Positions 37,701 through 48,871 of a DNA stretch of 64,000 nt are shown one piece after another. The DNA is from Periconia sp. R9002 (Eukaryota; Ascomycota; Dothideomycetes; Pleosporales; Periconiaceae): contig JAMAHW010000012.1 in assembly GCA_023627715.1 (NCBI GenBank), forward strand, positions 434,001 to 498,000, given 5' to 3'. The notes beneath the pieces were generated by a model that made no database searches, was not told where the DNA came from, and saw only the letters and a list, made by a program, of their open reading frames with translations. How positions within the stretch are numbered: position 1 is the stretch's first letter; each line of letters starts with the position of its first letter. The translations under genes and the position numbers were made by a program.

Positions 37701-38110
37701 GCGGAGGCGCATCGTAAATGGAAAGAGCAACCCGGGCCAAAGATCTAATCCAGCCTCTGGATAGTCCAGCCGGGCTGCTGAGGAATGCTGTGAGAAGATG
37801 ACTGAAACAGTTCGAAGTGACAGGCTAGAGTGGCGATGACCTTTTCCCCTGGTCCGCTGGAACCACCTCGTACGGCTGCTGCCAACGGGGATCTCCACTA
37901 CCGCCGGCTTTGCCACAATACTTAGGCCGAGATTCCTCCGCGATGCGGCGTTGGGCGTTAGCAATCTCTTAAGCTTTAGCATATGCAAGAAGGTCATTTA
38001 GGGGAACTAGGTCAGCCCGTGAACGAGGCTGATTGAACAGAGAGTCACCAACCCCCCAAACTTCGAGGATCTTTAGGGCAAGCGAAATGAGAAGCTGCGT
38101 CTAAAGGTGC
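37596..38110 (-). pseudogene. Decayed coding fragment of unknown family
   Basis: In one minus-strand frame the sequence reads ILEVWGVGDSLFNQPRSRAD, then LVPLNDLLAYAKA, a stop, then EIANAQRRIAEESRPKYC and GDPRWQQPYEVVPADQGKR, then another stop. A different frame downstream reads QDVKDVIPEDIRMHAWDC. The amino-acid texture is protein-like, but stops and a frame change break it. I do not recognise the parent family. It is probably an old gene remnant. Confidence 0.35.
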
Positions 38111-38925
38111 GGGAGTCAAAGGGAAGTAGCTGTCTGTTTGGCGTTCTTCCTTAGGGGGAACTCCCTATTCCACCAAGGATCCACATAATCGAATGGTCCA
38201 CACAAAAGACAACCGGACCTGGTAGATCAGAGTGTAGCTGCAGTTTTCACGCAACGAAAACGATACGCTGTTGAGGCAGTGTATAGTATGCCATAAAACA
38301 AGGCAGGACACTACTGTCTTCTAATTTTCGTCCGTCTAGCTCCTGAACAGCCTACTGAACAATGCCAAACATGCCGTCTCCGTGGCTGCACTAAAAATGC
38401 AGACTCTAGCAGAATGACAAGCAGGAGCCATGCAAATACACGGTTTCGGGGAAGGTTGCTGAAGTAGATTCCGAAATGATTGACAGAGCTTGAGGTGGTG
38501 TTTTTCGGATGCTCGCGTGGCGTAGCAAGAAGGCGCTTGTCGTGACTTGATGAACTGTTACACGACGAGGGATCTTGCAAAGGATATCATCTCTGATGGT
38601 TTTTGAAGAAATAGCATCAGATTCCAGATGAATGATTGCTGGGCGGATGTGACATATGGGTGGCCGTTCACGATCGAGCTCACCATCTTCATAATATACT
38701 GATAGGTAGCACAGCCATCTGCACCATCCTTGGCGAAAGGATCTGCGCGTGTCGGGGAAAGTGCACGGTCGAATCGGCGACGCTGATAGTCGGTTTCGCG
38801 CGAGGCAATCTGCGCCTGCTGCTCGCGGCTCTGTAGAATGTCGTCTTCGGCGTTATCTCCATGCGTAATTTCGTTGAGCATGTCCTCAAAAGCAGTGCAC
38901 TACTCAACTGCCCATCTGTCGTAGC
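38111..38925. other. Relic-rich intergenic region
   Basis: A 15-bp word, TAATCGAATGGTCCA, occurs near 38191 and again near 39287 beside the peptidase relic, which hints at shared ancestry. The minus frame at 38558-38881 (LNEITHGDNAEDDILQSREQ) is protein-like but unplaced. Confidence 0.3.
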
Positions 38926-39354
38926 CTAGTCTACCCAGGGGCTGCTGCCCGGCTTTGGTATGGCATAGGGCGCGGTGTTGGCGTACTTGAATGAAATATA
39001 ATATTTCAACAGATCGAAGATGAGAACCATCCAGCTGGAGGGAACGGAGTACTGACGTAGGAAAAGCCGTTGTGGTTGAAGAGTCTTCTCTACAAGATCA
39101 GCGGCTTTGAGTGCTTCATCCTTATACAAGTTCCCATGCGCGGAAACTTCGATGTGGAGCTGCTTGAGCACCTGACCGAAGAATTGCTGCACATCTTGAG
39201 CTGTGACGTTGACTAAATCTTCCACCATTGCATCCGTAAGGTATACACCATCTGCAAAGGGGTCGCCGTAGCTGCAGGTACAGCTAAGTAATCGAATGGT
39301 CCATACTATGAGAACAAGGCATGCGAGCCCCCCAAAACCGGGATCCAATGTCAT
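38926..39354 (-). pseudogene. Relic of an insulysin/Ste23-type M16 metallopeptidase
   Basis: An open stretch of 142 codons contains LVNVTAQDVQQFFGQVLKQL followed by HIEVSAHGNLYKDEALKAADL. This matches the inter-domain region of insulin-degrading-enzyme-like peptidases (yeast Ste23/Axl1 relatives), where the M16 middle and C-terminal domains meet. The catalytic HxxEH domain is absent from the window. Downstream the frame loses similarity; a +1 frame (RSLQLDGSHLRS) looks like the next family segment, which indicates a frameshift. The upstream part is unrelated and hydrophobic. I read it as a decayed fragment, not a working enzyme. Full-length family members have about 1000 residues. Confidence 0.6.
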
Positions 39355-39886
39355 CTGATTTTCAAAGCTAGTATTCGATGTTATGGCTGCTGAGAGGGGT
39401 AATGACGTGCAACCAAGTGGGTTTCGAGGGCTTCAACTCTATGTAAGTACTCGTAGATTGAGACATGAGAGAGAGATGCCGAAGAGAGTTAAGAGTCGTT
39501 CGTCTGACAAACGATGGTGACGTAGTGTCGACGATGTGGCAGAATCTCCGGTTGCGCTTGAGCTAACCATCCAATGTGTCGAATGGTGTTCCAGAATAGG
39601 TTTCGATGAGATAAGATCCATCAGTGCTCAGGCAAAACCCTTTCGACGTCTTTACCAGTATCGGAAGGACATGCCATTCCGACTGACTTTTTACACTTGA
39701 AAAAGAGGGTGCAGTTTGTTCCATTGCCCGCCGTGAGTTCTTTATAGCATTCCAGTCTCCATATCTTTGTCAGGGCTCTAGGGACTGGACTTGGGTACTC
39801 GCTATGACCAGCTCTTTGAAACTAAAGAACTATTTTCAAGAGCTCTTGGGGGAACGACGGTACGAGGCACAGCGGCAGTGCAAGGT

Positions 39887-40150
39887 CTGTGACATTGGGG
39901 TCGGACTTCAGAAGGAGTGACAATGGCTGTGAAAAAGTTAATAGTGAATCAAAACAGAATTATGGCATGAACTGACCTGTCCAATACCTCCGGAGGCTCC
40001 CCCAAAGCCGCCACTGCGAGCTCTGTGACATTGGGGTCGGACTTTAGAAGGAGCGACAGTGGCTGTACAACTGTCAGTAGTGAAAGTAAACCAAGTATCT
40101 CGACCATGCTGACCTGTCCGATATCGCCGGAAGCCCCCGCAACGCAAGAT
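39887..40150 (-). repeat. Imperfect tandem duplication, 136-bp offset, holding an exon-intron-like unit
   Basis: Copies 39887-40022 and 40023-40150 are similar. On the minus strand each carries PLSLLLKSDPNVT after an AG and a preceding CAG|GTCAG donor-like site, so the unit looks like exon plus a 50-nt intron duplicated together. The 86-nt exon is not a multiple of three. The parent gene is unknown; it is probably a relic. Confidence 0.55.
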
Positions 40151-41356
40151 TGATTCTCGATCTTTTCCATCATCTGCTCCCATCGTTGAATTTGCTCATG
40201 GCGAGCAAGTGCAGAATTCAAATATCGGAAAAAAAAAAAGAACAAAGCGGTCCGTACAAAACCCTGTTTGCAGGCGGTGGTCCAGGCAATTGGCATCTAA
40301 GACACCTGTCTGATGAACCTGATGGCGTTGGAGATGGTGGAGGGAGAGAGAGGAGGAGGGGCAATTTTGCAAGTTCGTCCCTCGCTTGTGCCAAGTTGTT
40401 CACGTGCCGGGCTTTCACTGGCCCAACGCTAGCGCCTAGAACGCCATGGATCAATGCAGAAGCGCTGGTGAAGGGTAATTTGGCTGTCAGCCTAGGTTAG
40501 TCTTTGTTTTGGCTCACTCATTGTGACTTTTGTTGTTTGTGGGGCACATGCAGGGCTTGTATTTTGGCAGTGACGTTTTTCAGGAGCGAGTTGCGAGCGG
40601 CAGCTGTTTGTCCCATACTCAGGTCTTTTTGGCGGGCTTGAGAAGCATTCTGCACCACTGCTCAGCCTTAGATTCATCTACAGCGTTCATCTACAGCGCG
40701 TAACCATCCGCAGGCAGCGAATGGAATCAGATCCAGCAACGACAGTCGATAACTTCCTATGTATGGTGGTAAGGAAGGCATTTGGCCTGTATGAGATTAT
40801 TTGCACGCCTTTGGTCTGTCACTCGTAGAATCTGGCGTCAACTCAAGTATTCGTAGTGCTAAAATTTGAAGTGAACATGCACCGCATGGTCAAGACCACC
40901 GAGACCCCCACTTCGTTCAAGCGCCCGCCAGGCTTTCTCACAGACGTGTCCAACTAGCAAAAGAAGCTCCTCAGATCTGACATCTTCGGTTTTTGGGGTA
41001 CACAATACGAACAGCACTACAGTCACCATCTTTCCGAAGAACACAGGTCCTGAAAGCACTCCCCACCCTTTCCTCCCTCCCTCACCCCAAACCCGCAAGT
41101 GAAGCCACTTTCCCATTTGTCTCACCTCGTCGTAGCCTCTCAATCCTTCTAATATTTCCCTTCACCTCTCAAACCACTTACACACCCACCACTCCTTTAC
41201 CTTCAAGTCCTAGCTCAAAACCCCTCTCCCACCCCACCACCACCATCACCACACACAAACCTCCAATCCCGCTCCATCCAACATCAAAACCACCCACAAA
41301 AAACCACCACTATCAATACCAACAGCAACAACAACAACAAAACCACAACCGCCAAC
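40151..41356. other. Intergenic, leader of the small membrane-protein gene
   Basis: The 3' end is CA-rich with CAACAA repeats near 41320-41340, typical of a fungal 5' UTR. No other feature is seen. Confidence 0.45.
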
Positions 41357-41572
41357 ATGTTCCCCACCACCACCAATTCCAGCCTCGACGGCAACTTCAA
41401 TCTCGGCAGCGACTTCAATCTCACGGTCGCCACCGGGACCTTCAACGCGCTGCTCCGTCTCGTCGACGACCTGGAGCTAGACGATGCCTTCATTGCCGCG
41501 CAAGTTCTTTTGGGCATGGTGGCGGTCGTTGCGTGGGTGGGCAGGGGTGTGGTTTTGGAGAGGAGGGGATGA
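41357..41572 (+). CDS. Small putative membrane protein (71 aa)
   Basis: ATG at 41357 has a strong context (CAACATG) and follows a long CA-rich leader typical of fungal 5' UTRs. Codons are strongly biased to C-ending forms (GGC AAC TTC, GTC GAC GAC CTG), as in well-expressed genes. The product begins MFPTTTNSSLDGNFNLGSDF and has an acidic amphipathic middle (LLRLVDDLELDDAFIAA). A hydrophobic C-terminal helix (VLLGMVAVVAWVGRGVVL) ends with basic residues, so it may be a tail-anchored protein. It converges with SLX4, 388 bp away. No homologue is recognised; the size means it could be missed by automatic annotation. Confidence 0.5.
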   Translation: MFPTTTNSSLDGNFNLGSDFNLTVATGTFNALLRLVDDLELDDAFIAAQVLLGMVAVVAWVGRGVVLERRG

Positions 41573-41960
41573 AAGGGGACAGAGAGACGAGAGGGGAGGG
41601 CGGTGGAGGGTGAGGGAAGGGGGGATGAAGAGGGTTTATGACGACTACGGTTTACCGCTCGACAATGCGGACAAACATGTGTAGGCGAGAAAAGGGGATA
41701 GAGATTGGAAAAATGGCTTCATCTTGCCAAGGGCATGACTTGATACTGTGATGATGAGGGTTTTATGACGAGGTGATGCTACAACATGTGGGCTGCTGCC
41801 TTTTGAAATCCAACCCAAATCAAGAAAAACACTCCCTTTGACCTACGATGCTGTGAATACAAGTACGTATGCTATCGCAAACACGACTACGAGAACTTGA
41901 CAAAAAGAAACAAAAAAATCTTCCACAACCTATACAATTGAATCTGATGAAACCCCATCG
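41573..41960. other. Convergent spacer before SLX4
   Basis: 388 bp shared 3' flank; nothing is recognised. Confidence 0.5.
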
Positions 41961-44900
41961 TCAATATAAACCCTTCCTCGCCCCACCCCTACCCTGCTTC
42001 TCCCTCAATATGCAGCAAATGCTCATCTCCTCACACCACTTCTGCACCATCCAAGTCTCAAGTTCCTTGTGTACCGCGAAGACTTCTTTATCCCCGCCAT
42101 CGACAGGCCCGTCTTCCTCGCCTTCGCCCTCATCGACATCCCCAATGTCCCCTAGTTTCTCCTCGCCCATACGCTTCAAATGCGCATTCCAAGCCTTGAC
42201 TTGCTTCTGCGTCGCTCGCCTATACGTTCGAATCTGCGAGTGGCTATTGAGGAATGCGGTCAAGTCCTCGAGGACGATGGGGTCATACATGAGGATTTTT
42301 TCGTGCCAGGAGGGGTGTGCGGGGTCTGTTGTGGGCGGGAGGGAGCGGATGAGGGATGTGATTTGGGGAAAGAGCGTTGGTTTGATGGCCGTGAACTGGA
42401 GGTTGGACGACAGGGTGCGGAGAATGGGGACTGGTGGTAACTCATCGGGGTTGTCTTTGGCTTTGACCTTTTTGGACAACTTAGGTCCAGGCGGCGGCTT
42501 TCTAAATGTGGTGTGAGGATCAAGAGCTGCGGCAGCTGAAAGCGAAACAAGAGGGAGAGGAGGGGAGTCTTTTAGTCTACGGGTGCGCGGTGGAGTGGGT
42601 GAGAGCGCTTCATCGTCTTCGGAGTCGAGGATTTCTTCGATATCAATGAAGCGCTCTCTCCTACCAGGCGTGCTTGGTCCGGCGGTGGAGAATGGCTTTG
42701 TCCTTGGTACTTGGCTGTTCGTAGACGGTGCAGGCGCCGATGCAGGAATGCGGGGTATGGCAGAGGCATCTTTCGCCGGCCGTCCACGACGTTTTTTCGG
42801 AGATCCAGTGGAATATGCACCTGGCATGGTCGTGGATGGTGAGAAAGAATCCTGTGGCGTTGGTAGTGCAAAGTCATCAATGTGTGCAAAGCTAGACTTG
42901 GCATTCTGGTTCGAAGGCGGGGGCTCCTGGAGGAATTCGTCAATGTGAGCAAACGAATCATCGTTATCCGTTTTGGCAGGGACGGGATCCTCGGCCAAGG
43001 TCTCTGGGGGCGTAGGTAGATCAGAAGAGAGTTGGATTGTAGGAGGGTCTGCGGCCTGGAGCGGTGCTGTGGCAGGCGGGAGTGGCAGGTCATCAATGTT
43101 GATAAAAGGACTGCTAGCCTCGTCAACAGATCCATCAAAAAGAAGTGGGATATCCTGAGTACGATCAGGCTCGGGAAGGTAAACATCGCTCTGCTTCTCC
43201 AGAAGATCTCCAGCTTCATCTCTTGAGCTTGCATTCCACAGCCCTCGCCTGCCTTCAATTTTGGTCAATCGCGGCCAAGGTTTGGCGCGCGGAGAGTCGC
43301 CATCGTGGAAGCCTTCAAAAAGCAAAGCATCCTGTTCAGACTCCTTCATAGCGTGTTGTATCTGCCGCACGATAGTCGGTGATTCATCAAGGGCGAGCTG
43401 GCTGGAGGTGCCGAACAATATGTCCTGCTTGTTCATTCTCAAAAGGGCAGAAGATGGGCTGAGCAGTTTCTCCATCACCAACTTCGGCTTGGCAGATTTA
43501 GCGGCTGCTTTTGATGACTTTGCTCTCGTGTTCTTCTTCTTTTCGCCATTCTCTGAGCTAGCTTTGGAAGTCGCGCGCTTCTTTCTGGCTGGCTTAGCGG
43601 TTGTGGTGTTCGTGGTGTCATTCAGCGGCACCTTCGTGGTGGTTGTGTTTAGGTGCGGAGAGAAGAAATTACTTGTGATAACTGCAGGCCCAGGCTCAGG
43701 CTCAACATCTTTCGGTGCATACTGTTCGGTGACCAAGTCGGTAATGGTGCGGGCTTTCTTCTTGGGTGCCTTCCCTTTTTCGGGGGATGACTGGCGCGAT
43801 GCAGCTTGATTGCCTGGAACGTCAATAAGCTCGACTCGTCTGCGTTTGGTGATGTGCTGTGATTCACTCGTGGTCGATACAATAGGGTCGGGTATCAGTT
43901 GGGTGTGGGCATAGGAGAAGCCAGATAGCAAGCCTGTGAAGCCCCTGGTACTTCCGTCTGCAACAGCGGGGGTATTTTCTTTGCTAGATGAGCCGGGTTG
44001 AGACAGCTGTGCTTTCGTATCTCTGGTAGGCGTCCATTTTTGTCTGCGGGTCACGGCTTCATCCAACTCTAATGGCTCGTGAACATGGTCAGGAGGGCGG
44101 TGCTTAGGGGCGCGGCTATCCTTGGTGTGCGGGCTGGATGGCACATTCCATATTGAGCCATTTTCTGCTGTGATATCCTGGGCAGAGGTGGGTAGTTCAG
44201 ATGCTGGCGCTTCGTCCTGTATTTTCTTCGCAGTCCTGTCTTGGATCTCTGTTTGAAAATGAGAGGACACCAGCTCCGCAGACTTGCGCTTCGTCTTTTC
44301 CGACTTCGGTTTTGTAACTCTCGCTTTCTTTGGCGCTGCAGTTGGCTCGCCTTCAACAGTATCTGTCTTCTTCGCTCTCGGTTTGCGGGGCTTCGCGACC
44401 TTCTTCTCTTTTGCCTTAGCTTCCACAGCTGGGGGTATATCCTCTGCGCGCTCTACGACAATACCCCCCTCTACAGCACCAGCAGCAACAGGGGGAGCAT
44501 TAGTATCAGGGCCTCCAAAATGCGCAGAAGCAACATAGACAGGTTTCTCTTCTTCCTTCTTCCTCGACCTCTTCACTGGTGCATCTCCGTCCTCCTTCTT
44601 CTTACGTGCTCTCGGTTTCGGTTTCGGCTTTGGATCCTCCACGATCTCTTCCTCACCCTCACTATCTTCGATAACAATTGCCTCGCTCTTCTTCGCCCGC
44701 TTCTTCCTCAGCTTAGCAACCCTTTTCTCCTTTTCCTTCTCCTCGACTTCTGTATCTTTCCCTTCCGCAACCACCTTGCCCTCCTCTATCCCGTCCAAAG
44801 CCAGACTCCTAGCACTGACAAACCCCCTCCTTGCCGTATCTGGAATAGCAGCAGCCCTCGAGCCCGATACCAACCCTCTTTGTATCCTTGTCTCGTCATC

Positions 44901-45068
44901 TTTCAGGGCAGGCGGAGGCGGTGAAAAGGCGAACGACAAAATCGCGCGACGTCGCGCCGACGGCGAGGCTGTAGTTTGTTGCGCAGAAACGACATTGTGA
45001 CTATCAATGGGCGAGGACGCGGGTGGAGAGGAAGAGAGAACGAGAATGTCGAAAGGTTTGGAGGGCAT
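41961..45068 (-). CDS. SLX4: Structure-specific endonuclease scaffold subunit SLX4
   Basis: A single exon encodes 1035 aa from ATG 45068 (MPSKPFDILVLSSSPPASSP), which matches the usual fungal Slx4 opening; an upstream in-frame ATG at 45095 adds nine residues. Lys/Arg-rich and acidic disordered regions fill residues about 80-250. The conserved SLX4 block reads KLVMEKLLSPSSALLRMNKQ and DILFGTSSQLALDESPTIV. An AT-hook (KKRRGRPAKD) lies near residue 757, preceded by an internal repeat FAHIDEF/FAHIDDF. The C-terminal domain from about residue 916 (PSWHEKILMYDPIVLEDLTA) to QKWCEEMSICCI binds the nuclease SLX1. SLX1-SLX4 cuts branched DNA (flaps, forks, Holliday junctions) in the nucleus during recombination repair. 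SLX4 itself is a non-catalytic regulator. Confidence 0.95.
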   Translation of the reverse strand: MPSKPFDILVLSSSPPASSPIDSHNVVSAQQTTASPSARRRAILSFAFSPPPPALKDDETRIQRGLVSGSRAAAIPDTARRGFVSARSLALDGIEEGKVVAEGKDTEVEEKEKEKRVAKLRKKRAKKSEAIVIEDSEGEEEIVEDPKPKPKPRARKKKEDGDAPVKRSRKKEEEKPVYVASAHFGGPDTNAPPVAAGAVEGGIVVERAEDIPPAVEAKAKEKKVAKPRKPRAKKTDTVEGEPTAAPKKARVTKPKSEKTKRKSAELVSSHFQTEIQDRTAKKIQDEAPASELPTSAQDITAENGSIWNVPSSPHTKDSRAPKHRPPDHVHEPLELDEAVTRRQKWTPTRDTKAQLSQPGSSSKENTPAVADGSTRGFTGLLSGFSYAHTQLIPDPIVSTTSESQHITKRRRVELIDVPGNQAASRQSSPEKGKAPKKKARTITDLVTEQYAPKDVEPEPGPAVITSNFFSPHLNTTTTKVPLNDTTNTTTAKPARKKRATSKASSENGEKKKNTRAKSSKAAAKSAKPKLVMEKLLSPSSALLRMNKQDILFGTSSQLALDESPTIVRQIQHAMKESEQDALLFEGFHDGDSPRAKPWPRLTKIEGRRGLWNASSRDEAGDLLEKQSDVYLPEPDRTQDIPLLFDGSVDEASSPFINIDDLPLPPATAPLQAADPPTIQLSSDLPTPPETLAEDPVPAKTDNDDSFAHIDEFLQEPPPSNQNAKSSFAHIDDFALPTPQDSFSPSTTMPGAYSTGSPKKRRGRPAKDASAIPRIPASAPAPSTNSQVPRTKPFSTAGPSTPGRRERFIDIEEILDSEDDEALSPTPPRTRRLKDSPPLPLVSLSAAAALDPHTTFRKPPPGPKLSKKVKAKDNPDELPPVPILRTLSSNLQFTAIKPTLFPQITSLIRSLPPTTDPAHPSWHEKILMYDPIVLEDLTAFLNSHSQIRTYRRATQKQVKAWNAHLKRMGEEKLGDIGDVDEGEGEEDGPVDGGDKEVFAVHKELETWMVQKWCEEMSICCILREKQGRGGARKGLY

Positions 45069-48000
45069 GGGGCTTAGGCAGAGCGCGAGGAGCAACGTCC
45101 GCGCGCGAAGGACGAGGCATGCCCGTGGGCGGGAGCGCAGACGGAATATCGTGCGGGCGAATCGAAGGAGCGTGGGATTGACGATTTTTGCGGAGTGTAA
45201 CGGCGCGAAACGAGGCGATTCGTGGGAACGTTATGGATGATTGATTGTGTTTGTTGATACGGGATGGGGTTGGAAGTCGGATGGGCGGCGAAAACGCGGG
45301 GGAGCGACGCCTCGGGGATGAGGCACGAACCTGCCCTTTGTTTTCTCGACGCGAGATCACGTGACTATTGTTTTCATGGCGAATCGTCGATTCGCCGATG
45401 TGCACTTCAGATGGAAACGTATACATAGAGTGATTAGTATGCATGCTTTATTCCAGCGTATCCATCTTTTTGCGCAACAGGAAGCAGTTGAATGCCATCT
45501 GCCCGTATTGGTCCCCCGTTCGTTCCAAGCTGGATGCTGATTGGTTGCTTTCAACTTCACTCCATCACCATCCATTTCGCAATGATATTGCTTTGTGCAT
45601 GCACACCATCCTTTTTAATAGATTTTAATGTGAGAACTGACATCTTAAAGTAATGTTTTGCATGTATGCTTATTGTTAGGCCATACAATGATTTGTGGTT
45701 GTCGAGATGAATTTTTGAATTTTTTAGTTACTCTGATTTGAATAGAACATTTCCCATACAAAACAATCCATCCCAACATCAATACCAATTTCGCAACCCA
45801 CAACACGTTGCTACCTAGGTAGAATACAATCTGAGAATTTTATTTGGTTCATAAAAACTCGAATTGTATCTCAATGGTCGCAAAAATCGAATCCGTGGGT
45901 ACAATGGCATGGAGGGAGAAGCAGCATTCAGCGCATTTCCAGATCAACATTTGGACCAACTTTCATCGGAAAACACACCATCTTTGATCGCCAATATATG
46001 AAAAACCTTTAGATTCAAGATATCTTCAATAAGTTTAAAAAATGTAGTGTGGATATATACCTGTAGTTGACCTCGAGATGGGGATGCGCTGGGTGCGTTT
46101 GCGCCGGTTGAACCTTTCAAGTCAAACAAAAACATAGACGAACTCGAAACCTTCCGCACAGTAATTGAGACCACCTAAACTTGGAACGACGAAACTACAC
46201 CCGAAATGCCCCCATCGAGTATGTTCCCCGTACTTATTTTTAATAGTCATAAAGGTCTGCCGCGCTTGGAAAGATGGAAGTCGCGGAGGAAGCGGCAAGC
46301 GTAATATGTGGGAGTGTAATAATCCATGTGTGGAGAAAGGTTGAATGCCACCTGAAATAGCTGCAAGTAACATTATTGTCTTGCAGGCTGTCTGCAAAAA
46401 GTCGCAGGCGTTGAATTTCAGCCATCTCCAACAACGTTCAGATGGTGAGAGAGCGACCAAGTGGGTTCCGAGGACAGAGGGAATAAGGTGGGCGTAAACC
46501 AGAAAGAGGAAACAGGTCCTCAGTGAATGCAGATCATCAAACACCATTTGCTTCCCTTTCCCCGAGTAAATGCATGCAGCGTCCGAGAATCTCGAGGCAT
46601 GCAGCTCGAAGACAAAGCCCAAACTCTTCCATTCTCTTTCACAATGCAGCGTAGCAGCGGCAGGCGAAAGGCAATCTCCATAACGACCTGCGATGGCAGC
46701 GCGTAGATCCCATCCACTCCGCTCCTCTCGTTGACGCAGAGAGCCGAGTTATTGTCTTGCGCACGGACCCACTAGGTGACTTGATGAACGTGGTGGTGTG
46801 GGAAAAGGTGAAGCCACTAGCGTTCATTGTCGCCTCCACGGCCGCGTTGCCTGCCCTCCATTGCTCTCGCCCTCCCTCTCCATCACCGCGCGCACACCCA
46901 CCCCCTCCCTTACCTCCTGGCCTCAACTTTATTGTTTCATGCGGGCTCATGATCCTCATCTTCTTCTCCTGCTTTCCACCATCCACCTGAAATCCATCTC
47001 CTCGGCCTTCCTTTACCAGCGGTGGTGGGGGTGATAGCATCTGCAGGACAGGCAGCGGCGACGAGCCTCCGGGCCCCGCGACGGACAACAACCACATAAT
47101 TTGCCTCCAGGTAAGCCGCAGGGAAATCCTCATAGTCTTCTTTTCCTCTTGAGAGCACGCAAGAGATCTCAAGTGCCACTGTGGACGTATGGCTGCCACC
47201 TTCGCTCGTGCGCCGTCCAAAGCAACTCGTCTTTCCCTCCACACCACACCCTGCAACCTCTTGCACTCCGAGCCTTAGCTCTGTCTGCTTCGAAAAGGAG
47301 AACTGGGCTTCATACTATCTCTTTATCGTTCTCTCCATGCCTGCCGTGGCCTCGCATTAACGGGAAACGCAGCCGGACTTGGCCCAGGCGGCGTTCACTG
47401 ACAGGCGGATCTGTAAGACAAGGCACTCCGCAAGAGCCTTTTGCTGACAGACGGGCCTTTTCATAGACACGTACCATCCTCTCACAGTACATCCCACGTA
47501 GCAAGCGTTCTGCGGGCGCAGCACACCTGCAGGGCTTTGGCGTCGGACCACTATCAGCGTACGTACTTTTGCCTCTTTGAGGTGCAACTCCATCCCCTTT
47601 CCCTTACTTTGCTAGCAGCTCTGCCAAAGGTGCGGTACTATTGTCAGCGACAACGTATGAAGGAACATCCGGCTTTCCTTGCCGTTAACATTGAGAGTAG
47701 GTGCGGACAATCACGACGACCCTGACCACCCCCGACCGTCAGCAATGATATTACCCCGAAAACCTTCCAGCGTTTGTCGAGCGAATGCGCGTTCCGAACC
47801 TCCCGTTTCAGTCGATATCGATTGCATACTTTTGGCGTTTTGGAATACACAATGCGGGTAGCCGCCTGGAGGAAATTGAAAGGTAGGCTTGCACATCTCT
47901 TTTCCATCTTCCCCCTCTTTTGCTTTTGCCTACCCATCAGCCAAATGGGAAGGTGTGCATGCTTGTCATTTGAATCTTTCACACGAATTCGGGTAAGTAT

Positions 48001-48871
48001 ACTGGCGTTGGTGCAGTTCGGAGGGATAACCATGGTATGCGAACTGTCAGAAGTTGGTCTCGGCTCAAAGGTTGGTGAGTAAAAGCCTTGAAATGTGCTG
48101 CGCATACCGCAATTTCTCTCAATGCTCCTGTTTGTTGTCTTAATGGCCACAGGAAGAGTCGAAATATTTACTGTCTTGTGGGCAAGCTCGGGCCATTGCC
48201 ACCCGACCGCTGAATTTGTCGGCATTCATTACACAATGTTTGTCGTCAATGTGGTCTGTACTCCGGCTTTTGTTTTCTGGGTAGCAGTCTCTGTTGAGAC
48301 CAAGGCGCCATCTCCGATATATGTGGGGCAACCCAATTCTGACGCTGTCCCACTGCACATGGAAACTGTGCCGGCCATTGATACTGACAACCGAGCAGAT
48401 ATGGCTCATTCTTAAAATTCGACCGTCGCATCGGAACTCGTACTTTCGGCGTATCTCGCTGTCGTCGCATCGACCCCCCCATCCCCGTGTTGGAAGTATT
48501 CCTCGTACAACACAGATTAGCGAAATATTTGGAAAAGGATGTTTTGGAAACGGGGGATACGCTTTGACGAGATTTTAGCGATGACATCCGTGCCGACGGT
48601 CGACGGCGGATACGCATGACTGACCTGAAAATCGGAATTATCTGCAGTGGTACCTGGAATATCGTGAACATCATGTCTATACAGGAGCCCGATGGTCACT
48701 TAATTCAATAGTGGCAGATTATCAGCCAGGCCCACGATAATCACGACAGATATCTTTCCGTTTCCTAGAGGACCATGTTCTATCGCTCGTTCGATACGAT
48801 TCGACTATGAAACAAGTGACGGTTTTCGTTACGGTCATGGTTTCATTGCTCTATCTCTGTTGAGCGTTAAC
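45069..48871. other. SLX4 promoter and a gene-poor stretch
   Basis: AT-rich at 45.4-46.2 kb and pyrimidine-rich at 46.8-47.3 kb. Around 47850-48400 the plus strand has donor- and acceptor-like sites with short peptide-like pieces (MRVAAWRKLK joined to AKWEGVHACHL), but no consistent gene model could be built. Confidence 0.3.

Noticed and set aside
42583..43809. Plus-strand open frames inside SLX4
   Set aside because: They are shadows of the SLX4 reading frame in antisense and have no family features.
46122..46622. 166-codon minus frame
   Set aside because: Starts at a non-ATG codon and shows no family features.
46639..47256. 205-codon minus frame
   Set aside because: Gly/Arg runs come from a pyrimidine-rich tract; no start context or domain.
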